The notes: generated from the sequence alone by a model not told the origin. Positions 11,011 through 57,580 are shown, counted from the first letter of the stretch. The stretch is DNA of 64,000 nt from Lampris incognitus (GCF_029633865.1 NC_079219.1:14839310-14903309); one strand, 5' to 3'. Made by a program: numbers and translations.

Positions 11011-11888
11011 ATACTTGGAAAACATTTGTATCATAAAATCCTTTCTGTAACTGTTACTGTATGAAGGTCAATGTTAACCTCCATTGAGTAAATCAAAATT
11101 GCTATCATATATTGATTTGGTTCATAGTCAAGTGGAACACATATTATATAGATAGATACATAATGCTGTATACAGTCAAAATAATGTCATATTTTACTGA
11201 GTGCAATATTCTAGACGTGAATACTCTATAATGTGAATACTTTAGTTATAGAGTATTTCATTGCAATTACGCAAAAAGGCATTTACTTGCATTACTTTTT
11301 CTTGCAAACCCGGAGATCCAGTATATCAATATTCATAGAGCTCTGACATCACTTACTTACTTTTTATGTTATTTGTGATATATTTACTCATATCTTTGCT
11401 AAATTTTGTATTTGGGTTGGACAGTGGGTCCAGCATATCTGGTAAAGGTCTAAAAATGATACACTATGACCAAACTAGATTCACTATGGTGAAATTAGAC
11501 AACAGCTTAGATGAAATAAAAGTACTCAAGCCACCCAAGTCACACTACAATTTAGTTGTATTAATTACAAACAAGTCCCTTTGTCAGCCTAGATAAGTAA
11601 GAGCAGCATAGTGCAACAAAGACACCTATGTCAGAATGTTGTTTATTGACTCTATAGCTCTGCGTTTAATACCATTGTACCATTTAAATTGGTATTAATG
11701 CTTAGGGACCTTGGTCTTTGTAATTCCATCTGTAAGTGGTTATACACCGATCAGCCAAAACATTAAAATCACTGAGAGGTAAGTGAATAACATTGATTAT
11801 CTCATTACAATGGCACCTGTCAAGGGGTGGGATATATTAGGCAGCAAGTGAACAGTCAGTTCTCGTTGATGTGTTGGAAGCAGGAAAA

Positions 11889-12805
11889 ATGGGCGAGCAT
11901 AAGGATGTGAGCGACTTTGCCAAGGGCCAAATTGTGATGGCTAGACGACTGGGTCAGAGCATCTCCAAAACGGCAGGTCTTGTGGGGTGTTCCCAGTATG
12001 CAGTGGTCAGTACCTATTAAAAGTGGTCCAAGGAAGGACAACTGGTGAACAGGCAACAGGGTCATGGGTGCCCAAGGCTCACTGATGTGCATGGGGAGCA
12101 AAAGCTAGGCTGTCTAGTCCGATCCCACAGAAGAGCTACTGTAGCTCAAATTGCTGAAAAAGTTAATGTTTGCTATGATAGACATGTGTCAGAACACACA
12201 GTGCATCACAGCTTGCTTCATATGGGGCTGCATAGCTTCAGATCAGTCAGAGTGCTCATGATGACCCCTGTCCACCACCGAAAGCACCTACAATGGGCAT
12301 GTGAGCGACAGAACTGGACTACGGAGCAATAGAAGAGGGTGACCTGGTCTGATGAACCACATTTTCTTTTACCATGTGGATGGCCGGGTGTGTGTTCGTC
12401 GTTTACCTAGGGGAGAGATGGCACCAGGATGCACTATGGGAAGAAGGCAAGCCGGTGGAAGCAGTGTGATGCTCTGGGCAATGTTCTTGCTGGGAAACCT
12501 TGGGTCCTGGTATTCATGTGGCTGTTATTTTTGACACATGACACCTACCTAAACATCGTTACTAACCAGGTAAACCCCTTCATGGCAACGGTATTCCCTG
12601 ATGGCCGTGGCCTCTTTCAGCAGGATAATACGCCATCCCACACTACAAAAATTGTTCAGAAATGGTTTGAGGAATGTGACAAAGAGTGGCGAGGTGTTGC
12701 CTTGGCCTCCAAATTCCCCAGATCTCAATCCGATCGAGCATCTGTGAGATGTGCTGGAAAAACAAGTCTGATCGATGGGGGGCCCACCTCACAACTTAAA
12801 GGACT
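11889..12805 (+). pseudogene. Tc1-type transposase pseudogene (first part; the rest at 14584-14725)
   Basis: Starts [20 protein letters not shown] with the N-terminal helix-turn-helix ([14 protein letters not shown]). The second helix-turn-helix, with HRRATVAQIAEKVN and HTVHHSLLHMGL, follows. The catalytic region has WSDEPHF (first Asp) and LFQQDNTPSHTTKIVQKWF (second Asp). Stops (for example in VVSTY-stop-KWSKEG and TTEQ-stop-KRVTW) and frameshifts interrupt it. The third acidic motif survives only out of frame (PDLNPIEHL-like DNA near 12725-12745). The C-terminal part is displaced beyond the LINE, at 14584-14725. Confidence 0.85.
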
Positions 12806-12806
12806 G

Positions 12807-14583
12807 AATCAGAATCATGTTTATTGGCCGTGTAGGTTTGCACATACATTGAATTTGACCCCAGTTCCGTGGCTCTCTCAGTGTACTTAACATAGGATAA
12901 CAACACAACAATCTTCAGATATATACACAAGGATTGACTATATACAAGTGACATAAGAGGTGATAAAGTGCAGTGGTTCGCAGAATATATCAGAGATGCT
13001 GAAATAAATGTTAGCAGGTTACTTACATACATGCCTGAGGTAGATGGACATGACAGAACATACCAGTATACATACAATGTACAGTTCGGTATGGTTGGAT
13101 TTATTTGGCAGTGTTAAGCGTTCATTTGAATGTCAGCCCACGGAAAGAAACTGTTTTTATATCTGGTTGTTTTGGCGTATAGTGCTCTGTAGCGCCTACC
13201 AGAGGGGAGGAGTTGGAACAGGTTGTGCCCAGGGTGTGATGGGTCTGCAGTGATGTTGCCTGCCCGTTTCCTGACTCTGGAGGTGTATAAGTCCTGAATG
13301 GAGGGCAGATTGACACCAATGATTTTCTCTGCAGACTTAACTGTCCATTGTAGTCTGTCCCTGTCCTGTTTGGTGTCCAGTCCAAACCAGACAGTGATAG
13401 ATGTGCAGAGGACAGACTGGATTATTGCAGTGTAGAACTGAATCGACAGTTCCTGAGACAGGTTGAACTTCTTGAGCTGGCGGAGAAAGTACATCCTCTG
13501 CTGGGCCTTTTTGATGATTGTGTCTATGTTGGATGCCCACCTTAGGTCCTGGGAGATTGTTGAACCCAGAAATCTGTAGGTTTTCACCGTAGACACGGTG
13601 TATGGTGGAGGGGGCAGTGTTGGGGGGCTCCTCCTGAAGTCCACTGTCATTTCCACTATTTTGAGCATGTTCAGCTCCAGGTTATTATGGCCGCACCAGA
13701 GGGCCAGCTGTTCAACCTCCCGTCTATATATGCAGACTTGTCACCATCCTGGATAAGGCCAATGATGGTTGTGTTGTCTGCAAACTTCAGGAGTTTAACA
13801 GACGGGTCACCTGAGGTGCAGTAATTTGTGCAGAAGGAGAAGAATAAAGGGGAGAGCACACGTCCCTGGGGGGTGCCAGTGCTGATTGTCCGGGTGCTGG
13901 ATGTGATTTTCCCCAGCCTCACTGGCTGCCTCCTGTCTGTCAGGAAGCTTTTAATCCACTGGCAGATGGGGGCTGGTACAGTGAGATGACTGAGTTTAGA
14001 GTGGAGGATATCTGGGACGATGGTGTTGAACGCTGAGCTGAAGTCCACAAACAGGACTCTTGCATATGTCCCTGGGGAGTTGAGGTGTTGGGAGATGTAG
14101 TGCAATCCTGTGTTGCCTGCATCCTCCACTGACCTGTTTGCTTGATGGCGAACTGCTGGGGGTCGAACAAGGGGCCTGTGATTTCCTTAAGGTGGGCCAA
14201 TACCAGTCTCTAGAAGGATTTCATGACCCTAGACGTTAGGGCCTGTAGTAATTTAATCCTGTGATACGGGGTTTCTTGGGGACCGGGACGATAGTGGAGC
14301 TCTTGAAGCAGGAGGGGACTTCACACAGCTCCAGTGATCTGTTGAAGATCAGTATGAAAGTGGGGACCAGCTGGTCAGCACAGACTTTCAGACAGGAGGG
14401 TGACACGCCATCTGGGCCCAGTGCCTTCCTGGTCTTCTGTCTTTGGAAGAGCTGGCACGGGTCCTCAACATAGATCCTGAGTGTAGGTGGGGGTTCGGTG
14501 GGGAGGGGAGAGTGGCTGGCAGGGAATGCAGTTGGTTGTGTGTTGTGGCTGGTGAGGGGTGTGAAAGTTCGCCTTTCAAACTT
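12807..14583 (-). mobile_element. Jockey-superfamily LINE B (L2/Rex-like), 5'-truncated, antisense within the Tc1 element
   Basis: On the minus strand, open frames at 14236-14600, 13671-14129 and 13114-13668 carry successive reverse-transcriptase blocks. These are [14 protein letters not shown] and [42 protein letters not shown] and KFADNTTIIGL; then RFLGSTISQDLRW, KAQQRMYFLRQLKKF and ITADPSHPGHNLFQLLPSGR. The usual FADDT active site reads FADNT, so the second catalytic Asp is lost. The 3' tail, CCAATAAACATGATTCTGAT in sense, is at the low-coordinate end (about 12807-12830). A short near-duplication (TTAAAGGACT / TAAAGGATA) at the junctions suggests target-primed insertion. Copies of the same 3' end occur at 28176-28300 and 37898-38091. 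Confidence 0.88.
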
Positions 14584-15084
14584 GCAGTAAAGGATAAAGG
14601 ATCTGCTGCTAACATCTTGGTGCCAGATATCAGAAGACACCTTCAGAGGTCTTGTGGAGTTCATGCTTCGACAGGTCAGAGCTATTTTGGTGGCACGAGG
14701 GGGACTTACACAATATTAAGCAGGGGTTTTAATGTTTTGGCTGATCGGTGTATGAATTTCAGACAGGCAGACTCCAGACAGTGAGAGCAGGTACCAGCTA
14801 CTCATCTAGCATAGCTCTCAACCAACACAGGAGTGCCACGGGGTTGTGGCCTTAGTCCCTTATTCTACAGTCTGTTCACACATGACTGTGTTGCCAAATA
14901 TCATAGCAGCATAGTGAAATTTGCAGATGACACCACAGTAACTGGATTGATAAATGACAACAATTAAGATGCCTATAGGAAGGAGGGGAGGGACCTATCC
15001 ATATGGTGTCAAGATAACAAGTCCAAAATGGTTCAGACACAAGTTTACATCAACAGTGTCCCTTTAGTCAACATTGTATTCTTA

Positions 15085-15405
15085 CAACAAATTGTATTCT
15101 TACGATGAATTTGTTCTCTGCATTTAACCCATCCTATTGTATAGGAGCAGTGGGCAGCTGCAGCACCCGGGGACCAACTCCAGTTCTTCTTTCCATTGCC
15201 TTGGTCAGGGGGCACAGACAGGAGTATTAACCCTAATGTGCATGTCTTCTTGATGGTGGGAGGAAACCAGAGCACCCAGAGGAAACCCACGCAGACATGA
15301 GGAGAACATGCAAACGCCACACAGAAAGGACCTGGGACGGCCTGGGGTTCGAACCCAGGGCCTTCTTGCTGTGAGGCAACAGTGCTAACCACTGGGCCAA
15401 GAATT
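15085..15405 (-). repeat. SINE family 1, tail B, inserted in LINE A
   Basis: On the minus strand: tRNA-like head with CCCAGTGGTTAGCACTGTTG (A box) and GGGTTCGAACCCCAG (B box). Next comes a body with GTTTGCATGTTCTCCTCATG and GGTGCTCTGGTTTCCTCCC, then tail B (CTGCCCACTGCTCCTATAC, GGGTTAAATGCAGAGAACAA). LINE A reading resumes on both sides (YINSVPLVN before, NFRFSGIQISDILSW after), so this is an insertion into the LINE. Confidence 0.8.
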
Positions 15406-16041
15406 TCAGATTTTCGGGCATTCAGATCTCAGACATCCTCTCCTGGTCTCGTAACACCAGCTGTGCCATTAAGAAGGCACAACAGGGACTATACTTTATG
15501 AGATGTCTTAAAAAATTTCAGAATGTCCACAAAAAAGCCTAGTCAATTTCTATCAGACTACCATAGAAATCATCCTCACTTGAAGCATACTGGTGTGGTT
15601 TGGCAACCTGGCCGAACAGGGCCACAAACAACGGCTTCAAAAATAACAGAAACAGCACTGCCACAGCTTCAGGACATGTACACCACCCGTTGCAGAAGGA
15701 AGGCCCTAAGTATGATGGAGGACAGCAGCCACCCAGCACATGGTCTGTTCTCACTCCCTCCCTCAGGACAACACTTACAGAGTACCAGAGCTTGGACCAG
15801 CCGCCTGAAAGACAGTTTTTACCCCCAGGTGATCAGATTAATGAACAATAGGCGCTTATATAACTTCAGTGATTTATTATCTAGTGGCATTTCTGATTTC
15901 TTATTTATTGTTTTTGTTATTATTTATTATTTCCTTATATATAGTTTTAAGATCTGAGAGAGCCAGGGCACATACATTCCATTACATTTGAAGCTACATG
16001 GTACTTTTTACATATATATGACAATAACGTGAACTTGAACT

Positions 16042-17104
16042 CACAACAAGCTCTCGTGGGTCTGTCACCACTGGGCGCTGGAGTAAAAGGAAAATAATAA
16101 TGACGCTCTTTTCATGTCACTTGTGCTTTGCATTCCTTTTATTGATCTTGCGCTAGTCAGTTTGCAGTGTTTTTGTAAGAAACCTGATTAATTGCGATGA
16201 TAATGATTTCATTTTTCAACATGTTGATGTTTCATTAACTTTTCACAAAAAAATTTTGTTTTTAAATAGAGTGTTGGTGAAAGTGCGTTAAAGGGATACC
16301 ACATTTCAAAGCTGCTGCTGAAGCTCCAAATAAAGAGGGCCATAGAGTTTTTGAGTTGCCAAGCGAATGTTCCAAAAAAAAAAAATCATCCACTTAAAAG
16401 AGAGAGATTCTTCAAGGGGAAGAATAGTTATTACAGATTCTCTAAGATCTTTAAGCATCTCTAGTCGCTCTCAACCCTCCGTTTCCATCTCACCATCACG
16501 GATCTCTGTCCGCCACTGGTAAAGATCAGTGGTGGAGACATACATGCCTAGACAGGGTGCTTTGGTGAAACAGGCCCTGAAAATAGCATCCCACGTATTG
16601 GTTTCTTTGAACGACGGTCGCAGGCACGCGGAGACCTATCAGCCTTCTCCTTGCCGCTTATGCGAAGCTGAGATAGTGTGAGATTGCTTCTCTCTGGCAT
16701 GGCCACCAGCCTGTTTCTCATCGTCATGGAAGTGGATGTAAATCGTGCACCCGTCCATGAAAGGTCACCTAGTATGGGGTGGAGACAAGCAAGCCCCCCC
16801 ACCCACTCCCCCTCTACAACATCCTACCCTTCTCCTTCTTGCTGGTTGTTTCTCATCTGTTTCGCTGCTAGTGAGATGTAATCACCCTCAACAAAAATAG
16901 AAAAAAAATAGGGTGAGATTACCTGAAGTTGTTTATCATGGTGGTACACAGCGAGGTGGGAGTCAGGAAAGGTGGATGTGGATGCAAAAGGAGGCATCTG
17001 AGAGTGTTTGATCCTGAGAGTCAAAGCCCAGGGAGATTCACAAAATGTCAGTTCTGACAGGTAGAGCAAAAGTATTTGCCAGTGAAACAATGAATGACGT
17101 CACA
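16042..17104. other. Intergenic; nothing recognised
   Basis: No exon, repeat family or RNA gene could be supported. There are short A-rich runs near 16375 and 16905. The open frames of 60-90 codons have no family features. Confidence 0.35.
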
Positions 17105-17330
17105 GAAAGTTGAATCAGTTCATCTGGACACAACGTTTATTGGGAGAAACGTTTCATCACTCATCTAAGGGACCTCTCCAGTCTCAACTGACTGCAGGTA
17201 TCCCCACCCTTATGAATAATACAGCAGCATAACGACCGAACCAACAGCTGGTTTCATATGCAAATTGCGATGACCATTAACTAGAGTTACAATGGCCATG
17301 TGTACTATGAATGATGTCACAGTGGTTGTC
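17105..17330 (-). repeat. Solo arm of the Penelope-like element
   Basis: GTTGAATCAGTTCATCTGGA, CAACGTTTATTGGGAGAAAC, GTTTCATCACTCATCTAAGG and CAGTCTCAACTGACTGCAGG are followed by GACCGAACCAACAGCTGG and CATATGCAAATTGCGATGAC. These are the same blocks as the arms at 1395-2690 and 26325-26640, better preserved here and without coding sequence. The strand is tentative. Confidence 0.75.
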
Positions 17331-19259
17331 AGCAATTTGGTGGCTTGAATGAGGTCAAGTGGTGAAGACTGACATCAGTATCTAGTTAGGATGCTTACCA
17401 TAGTTGTTTATCATAAAGCATGCTATGAAGGGTACAATTTCCTGTTAAACCCCAAAGTAAAAAATCATGTCAATAAGCTATCCAGTGAACAAATCTCTTG
17501 GCTATATAACACATTTTTCACCGTGTATTGTTTTTTAACTGGTTTACCACTGGCCATGTCTAACATGGTTATGTGGACCCTAAACACGAAAGCAGATTCA
17601 TCAACCTGTTCATATGATGTGTTACTGATTAATACATTTTTCATGTGCGTATCCACAACAAACACTGAAAAATACACCTGAAAAAATATATCATGAAAAT
17701 ATATATGGTCGTCTTTTTGATGAAATTCTCAATTCTCCACCAGCAATGCCAGCTTGACCCTGTGTGATAAAAATGCGTATTGAACCAGCCAGGCACAAAT
17801 GGGCCAAGGATCAGATTCATTCATCAGGCAGGCACCCTCTCCGTACTGTATCTGGCTGCATGCTGATGACAGATCTTCAGTTGTATGGGGAGAGTCAGTG
17901 TCTCGATAGTGTCAAAAACCCATTTCCCACTCTCATTCCTCCTTTCAGCCACATCCTGTTGGGCCCTGGGCTAAAGCGGCCACTTGACTGTGATATACGA
18001 GGGCAGGCCAGAGCAGAGCCCTAGGTTTAGCTCACTGACGTCAGACTGAATAGCTCTGTTCCTGCTAATGCAACCCCCACTACACCCCACCCACCCCATT
18101 TTTATTCCTCGCCTGCTCTGACTTTCTCTTTCTTCCTTTGCTTCCTCCATCTGCTAGTCAGATCAAAGGTGGGAGCTCTTGGGAGTGCTCATAGAAGAGA
18201 CCCTCTGATTAGACACTGCCACCTCCTCCTCTTCCTCCTCCTTTTCAACGGATCTTTCCTCTGCGATAGAGATGCATGAGAGGAACCACTCTTGGTACAG
18301 TCAGTAATCATTGAAGTTGGCATCAGAACAGCACACTTAACTAAAACGATGTATGATGAAAGCCTCCTTAAGTATCCCCGTGCTCATGTAGGCAGCACAT
18401 GTATGTCATGTACTCAATTCAGTGAGTTGTGGATGGAATCATGTTTTCTGGCCATGCTCCTCACGTAGGCTCTGTGTGGTTTAATTTCAATTAGTTGTAC
18501 CCGTTTGTTTTTGGAAAATCATGATGTACACTGATGTTTTATGGCAGCGTTTCAAGTGCAAAATTAACCACTTTCATGTGCAATACTGAAGAATGAAACC
18601 TTTAAGTTTTTTATTACCCCACTATTCCTGCACCCCCTTCATCTTCCTCTCTCTCTCTCTCTCGCGCACACACACACCGCTGTAGGTATAAAACCCTTGA
18701 GCTAAGAACAATATTGTGGGTTGCTAAGGTAACAAGCAGTCCAATCTAACATAAAAATCATGCATTCCAGCTCTGCCAATGAATGAAACTAGAAAATCTG
18801 AGCAATTTGCATATTACATAGACACATATTGTAGTATGTTACCCGAATGGACAATTCCGAGGAAGGTAACCATGTTTTCTATGGCCAATGGAACACATCA
18901 GCTGAAAGAAACGTTTTAAAAGTGAGGAGAAACACAATGGCATAATTTAAGATGGTAAATTCTAATCAGGAATTCCAAAACTTGATTCGAGTAGGATCAC
19001 TTACTATATATTAAAAAAAAACCAAGCAAAAAAAAGGACAAAAACAAAACAAAACAGAAAAAAACAGACAAACTCTAACCAATTCAAACTATGGCCTAGA
19101 TGCAAGATATTAAAACATAAAAAATGTCCCGAATACAGCGTAATCTCAATGATCATCTCAACAATTTAAATCGTTACACAAGTTCAATCTGCAGTTTAAA
19201 ATGTATTAGTTAATAATAAGAATTCAGCAATGACTTTACACACAAACTTATAAACAAAT
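17331..19259. other. Intergenic, upstream of lars2
   Basis: Nothing coding is recognised. It contains a (CT)n/(CA)n run at about 18646-18679 and A-rich stretches near 19010-19070. Confidence 0.35.
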
Positions 19260-19485
19260 CGACGAACGATCGGCGCGGCCCTGATCCTCGGTTCCTCTGT
19301 TAGCGAAGCTGTGCCGATAAAGTTATTTTGAAAAGCAAAATGGCGGCGCGCATATGGGATCCTTGAGTCCTGAAAACGACTCCTTTGAATAGCTTAAATG
19401 GCTGGATTTGGCACATTAAACGTTACTCATCCATGTAGTATTACGCAGGCTTAATCACTAAACAAGGGGACTTGGAGATAAAACA
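19260..19485 (+). promoter_or_regulatory. lars2: Probable lars2 promoter and untranslated first exon
   Basis: A locally CpG-rich segment (CGATCGGCGCGGCCC near 19270) is followed by CAAAATGGCGGC at 19336-19347, a strong match to the YY1 element. YY1 sites are common just downstream of TATA-less starts of nuclear genes for mitochondrial proteins. A good donor (ACA|GTGAGT at 19486-19491) lies downstream and no earlier exon is evident, which fits a non-coding exon 1 as in human LARS2. The start site and exon limits are inferred; no transcript evidence is available here. Confidence 0.45.
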
Positions 19486-20534
19486 GTGAGTTGCCTCTTA
19501 CTTTACGTTTTTTGATTTAACGTTAGCGTACCCCTACTTTGCTTGACCATCTCTCTTGTACGAATGCCTTGCATGCACCTAGCGTTAGCTGTGATGCTGA
19601 GAAAGCTGCCCTTAAAGACTTACTAGAAGGCATTAAGTTATTTGTGTCGATTGGATCTCTTTTTTAGTTAAGTTTGCCCGAGACCAGATGTGCTGACCAG
19701 CGATCAGACGATCTGTTGTGTGGATTGGCTAAAAGAATTAATTTATTTAATATTGTTGTGTATAATTTATCGTAGTCATTAACTAACGCTTCGTCGACTC
19801 CGCCCACCCTTCAATGTACTTAGGTTGTAGTTATATATACCCATGTTCACCGTGACCAAGTTCCATCTCCCCTGTTTGTACTCATTATAGAAAAGGCCCA
19901 TTAGTTTTTGTTAGTAGTTTCATGTCGGTGGTGTTTGTTTTGGTAGTCAGTCTTACATGATTGGAGACGCTGAGGTGGATTAGCAAAGTAACCATAGGAA
20001 CATGCTCTTTCTGTCTCTCGCCTCTGCCCACACTCATACACAGAGACGCACACAACCTTGACAGCATGACTCCTTCAGCCTTTGCTGGAGGAGAGAAAGC
20101 GTTGGCTGCTGTGATGCTTAGGCCATACTCAACATAATTTAGTTAAAAACACGTCCCCTCAAGTAGGTGGGTGGCAAAAAAAAGGAAGAAAAAACAACTT
20201 TGCTGGTTTTTGCATCTAGATGAATGTGCAGGTGTGACGCTCTAATATTAAAATCTCTTTCAGTGCAAGTGTAAAATGGAGCATTTTTGTCTCCAAGTCC
20301 CTCATGAGACTATCTTGTGCATATGGTTTTGATCTTGAAGTGGAAAATGTGTCTCGATTATCGATTGATTGAATGAGTCATTAAATCCAGTTATTATTTA
20401 ACCGATTTGTAGAGGTATGGAAGAAACCAGGCATTTTATGACGGAAAGAGTTGCATGTGGTCACTACTGTGACTCTAGATTTAAGGTACTAGCCCTGTTT
20501 CAGTTGTTAACTTCTTGCCTTCTTGATAATAATT

Positions 20535-20670
20535 AAATTACACTTTATTTATCCTAGTGGGAAAATTTGTCCACTGAGTTTAGCTCATCCTAACTATAGG
20601 AGCAGTGGGCAGACAGTGCGGATCCAAATTCTGAGGCAAGTGGCATAGTTAAGGTCAATGGCAGGAAAAT
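20535..20670 (-). repeat. SINE family 1, tail B fragment
   Basis: CTTTATTTATCCTAGTGGGA and TAGGAGCAGTGGGCAGAC are the reverse complement of tail B (CTGCCCACTGCTCCTA ... GGGATCATTAAAGTATATC at 55262-55640). Confidence 0.65.
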
Positions 20671-21289
20671 CTGATACCTAACCAAACACTGCATGTCTTT
20701 TGATGCAGATAATAAGATATAAGATACAATATCCTTCTAGTCTTCCTTGACAACATATTGAAAGTACATCCCTTCCACTGTTTATTTGCATTTTCACTGT
20801 AATGGAGCTTATTGGATAGAAATCCACAGTGCTGCTAGTAGGGTCAGTGGCTATGGCAACTGTGGCTGGGTTGACCCTGAAATCTAGCTGTCTCATATTG
20901 AGATGATAAATCTTGTTAAAATGCTTTCTAGTTTAGTCAGGTCAATAACATCTTCACTCTACTGTCAAGGAGGCAGAGATATCTCAGGTTACCTTAGAAA
21001 CAGCGTGTGATTATTTGAGTGGGAGAGAGAGTGTGTGTATGTGTTTGCTTTTGTGTGTAAATGCAAAATATCTGTCAAATTTGCTGTTTTTGTGAGTGAA
21101 ATGGCTTACAGTGGGGGTTTCTAGGGCTGCTCAATATATTGTTTCAGGATTGTCATTGCAATGTGCGCATGTGTAATAATCACATTGCAGGACGTGCGAT
21201 GTGAAGTAAGGCAAATTAACTCAAACACCTCATGCTACAACTTTTTCCTGTTTGATAAAAAAGGAAAACTTGCACGGTTCTCACTTTCC

Positions 21290-21392
21290 ATGACTAAGGA
21301 CAGGATGTTGTATTGCTGTAAAGCCCACAGGCAAATGTGTAATTTGTGATATTGGGCTATACAAATAAAATTGACTTGACTTGACTTCACAA
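21290..21392 (+). repeat. Retroposon 3' tail (TATACAAATAAAATTGACTTG type)
   Basis: GTGATATTGGGCTATACAAA followed by TAAAATTGACTTGACTTGAC is a typical fish non-LTR/SINE 3' end with a short TTGAC repeat. A related tail lies on the other strand at 23107-23190. Confidence 0.6.
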
Positions 21393-22507
21393 AGTCATTA
21401 CTCAAAGATCTGCATCTGATTTTTTATTCAAGGTCAGAGGTCCGGCACAATTGACAAAACATTTAATCAACTCAGTTGTAACTTTAAAAGCAACATATAT
21501 TCAAGTTAGAGACAGTCAAGTTAGTCAAAATACATTCGAGCCTAGTGGGAGAAATGGCATCGTTTGCCTCCAATAAATTGCTTGTACCTAGGCACAAAAG
21601 GCGTGATTACCAGCCAAGACACTGATCCAAATGTTCATTTCAAAGACCTGCCCTACTCTGCCTCTGATTGGTTGTAACCGTAATGAAAACTTGCATACTG
21701 GTAGGCTCCTCGTTACTGTCATTTATGGTCGCGCTGGTTTGTCTTCTCTCCTCTGCTCTGTTTCAATGAGGGCAGGGCTTAGCCCCCCCCCCCCCCCCCA
21801 CACACACACACAGCGGAGTGGAGCAGAGCAGAGGAGAGACAGTGAACTAGGTGAAGTGAACATAACATTACTCGAGTTGACAACAACTATACTCGTTACG
21901 TTACTGTAAGTGCAATAAAAGTTTCGCACCATTCCCAAAGCAAATTCTCTAGTATAACATTAATGTGTGAACTTGGCACCAACTTGGAATCTTCTAGGAT
22001 GTATTTTCTTGTAGTCACGGAGGGGGGGGGGTACTGTATTTTTGGAAAGTGTATGAAAAGAATTGTCACCTTAACATGGCCATCCCAGTCACAAGACATC
22101 CGGTTCAGTTCAATTCCATCCCATTCATTTCAGTTCAGTTCAGTTCAAATGCTTCAGTGACCACACTTCCAAGGCTGGTTGGATTAGTTTTTCATTACAG
22201 CATAATAAAACAGCTCAATTTGAGTACAAAAACTTAAAAGCAATGCCATCATCACATTAGACATACATTATGAACAACACACGGTACATGCTTTGGGCAG
22301 GAGTGATACAGCGAGCGACATCAGTGAGACACAGTAGGAAAAAAAAACACATGAAAAACATTGGGATTTTGCAGAGGTGGCCATAAAAATGTTGATTGAT
22401 AGAATGTTTTTTTTTTAAAGTGCTGTTGCATCCTTCCAGTGGCGTTCCAGACAGTTTTAGAAGCTTATCTACCCACCATCTAATTGTGTTTGTCCTCTGT
22501 TGCTCAG

Positions 22508-56748
<34,241 letters not shown>

Positions 56749-57341
56749 GTACCAAAACTACAGCCTCGGAATTGTAGCTATGATTATCAGCATTGTTGAT
56801 TTAATGTATTCGTGTGTGCATAGCTCAAAAAATGCGGGGGGTTTTTTCTTCCATGAGCGGTCTTCTCAATAGTGACCAGCAGGGGTCAGCCACGCATTCA
56901 AAAAAAGCCCAGCTTTGACCAATATTGAATAGATTGATAGGTGTGCATTATACCTGTATGTACTCTACCGTTCAAAAGTTTGGGATCACCCAAACAATTT
57001 TGTGTTTTCCATGAAAAGTCACACTTATTCACCACCATATGTTGTGAAATGAATAGAAAATAGAGTCAAGACATTGACAAGGTTAGAAATAATGATTTGT
57101 ATTTGAAATAAGATTTTTTTTACATCAAACTTTGCTTTCGTCAAAGAATCCTCCATTTGCAGCAATTACAGCATTGCAGACCTTTGGCATTCTAGCTGTT
57201 AATTTGTTGAGGTAATCTGGAGAAATTGCACCCCACGCTTCCAGAAGCAGCTCCCACAAGTTGGATTGGTTGGATGGGCACTTCTTTGAGCAGATTGAGT
57301 TTCTGGAGCATCACATTTGTGGGGTCAATTAAACGCTCAAA

Positions 57342-57552
57342 ATGGCCAGAAAAAGAGAACTTTCATCTGAAACTCGACAGTCTATTCTTGTTCTTAGAAA
57401 TGAAGGCTATTCCATGTGAGAAATTGCTAAGAAATTGAAGATTTCCTACACCGGTGTGTACTACTCCCTTCAGAGGACAGCACAAACAGGCTCTAACCAG
57501 AGTAGAAAAAGAAGTGGGAGGCCGCGTTGCACAACTGAGCAAGAAGATAAGT
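57342..57552 (+). pseudogene. Tc1 transposase N-terminal fragment, left arm into spacer
   Basis: ATG at 57342 gives MARKRELSSETRQSILVLRN but a TGA replaces CGA (Arg) in YSMREI. The frame then continues through KISYTGVYYSLQRTAQTGSN and the central RKRSGRPRCTTEQEDK (GRPR linker) to a stop. Only the first helix-turn-helix and linker are present. Confidence 0.85.
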
Positions 57553-57580
57553 AGAGTCTCTAGTTTGAGAAACAGACGCC

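Larger units (their letters stand above)
6660..11604. other. tmem158 upstream region and intergenic space
   Basis: The first about 500 bp (6660-7150) are rich in CCCTCCC/CCTCTCC tracts, plausible as the tmem158 5' UTR and promoter, though no TATA or defined start can be placed. The remainder has no recognisable exon. It contains SINE-tail fragments (7874-8010, 10941-11010), a CA/TA microsatellite (9439-9520) and long homopolymer runs (C near 6830, G near 7290). Several open frames of 60-150 codons lack domains and splice context. Confidence 0.35.
11745..14750 (+). mobile_element. Tc1-like transposon, split by an antisense LINE
   Basis: The terminal inverted repeats CACCGATCAGCCAAAACATT match at both ends (28 of 30 bases over the outer 30) and are flanked by TA (11743-11744 and 14751-14752). 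Without the LINE insertion (12807-14583) the element is about 1.2 kb. It sits inside LINE A, between the finger and palm parts of the reverse transcriptase. The transposase is broken. Confidence 0.92.
11605..16041 (+). mobile_element. Jockey-superfamily LINE A (L2/Rex-like), degraded, carrying nested insertions
   Basis: Reverse transcriptase pieces lie in order on the plus strand once two insertions are removed. Upstream is FNTIVPFKLVLMLRDLGLCN (frame shifted, about 11670-11735). After the Tc1 element come STNTGVPRG, LSPLFYSLFTHDCVAK and VKFADDTTVTGLI (active-site FADDT, about 14820-14960). After the SINE come IKKAQQGLYFMRCLKKFQN and the C-terminal motifs LQDMYTTRCRRKALSMMEDS, SHPAHGLFSLPPSG and SFYPQVIRLMN (15640-15850). 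The 3' end has the family tail TGACAATAACGTGAACTTGA (about 16018-16040). The 5' end is truncated and the frame is broken in several places. Confidence 0.8.
19486..22507 (+). other. lars2 intron 1 (inferred)
   Basis: Contains repeat fragments at 20535-20670 and 21290-21392 and a C-run/(CA)n at about 21783-21812. It ends in TTGTGTTTGTCCTCTGTTGC then TCAG at 22507. No other coding sequence is seen. Confidence 0.45.

Noticed and set aside
14236-14664. Separate host gene on the minus strand
   Set aside because: The frame reads through from Tc1 DNA into LINE B reverse-transcriptase sequence; it is a chimeric open frame at an insertion junction.
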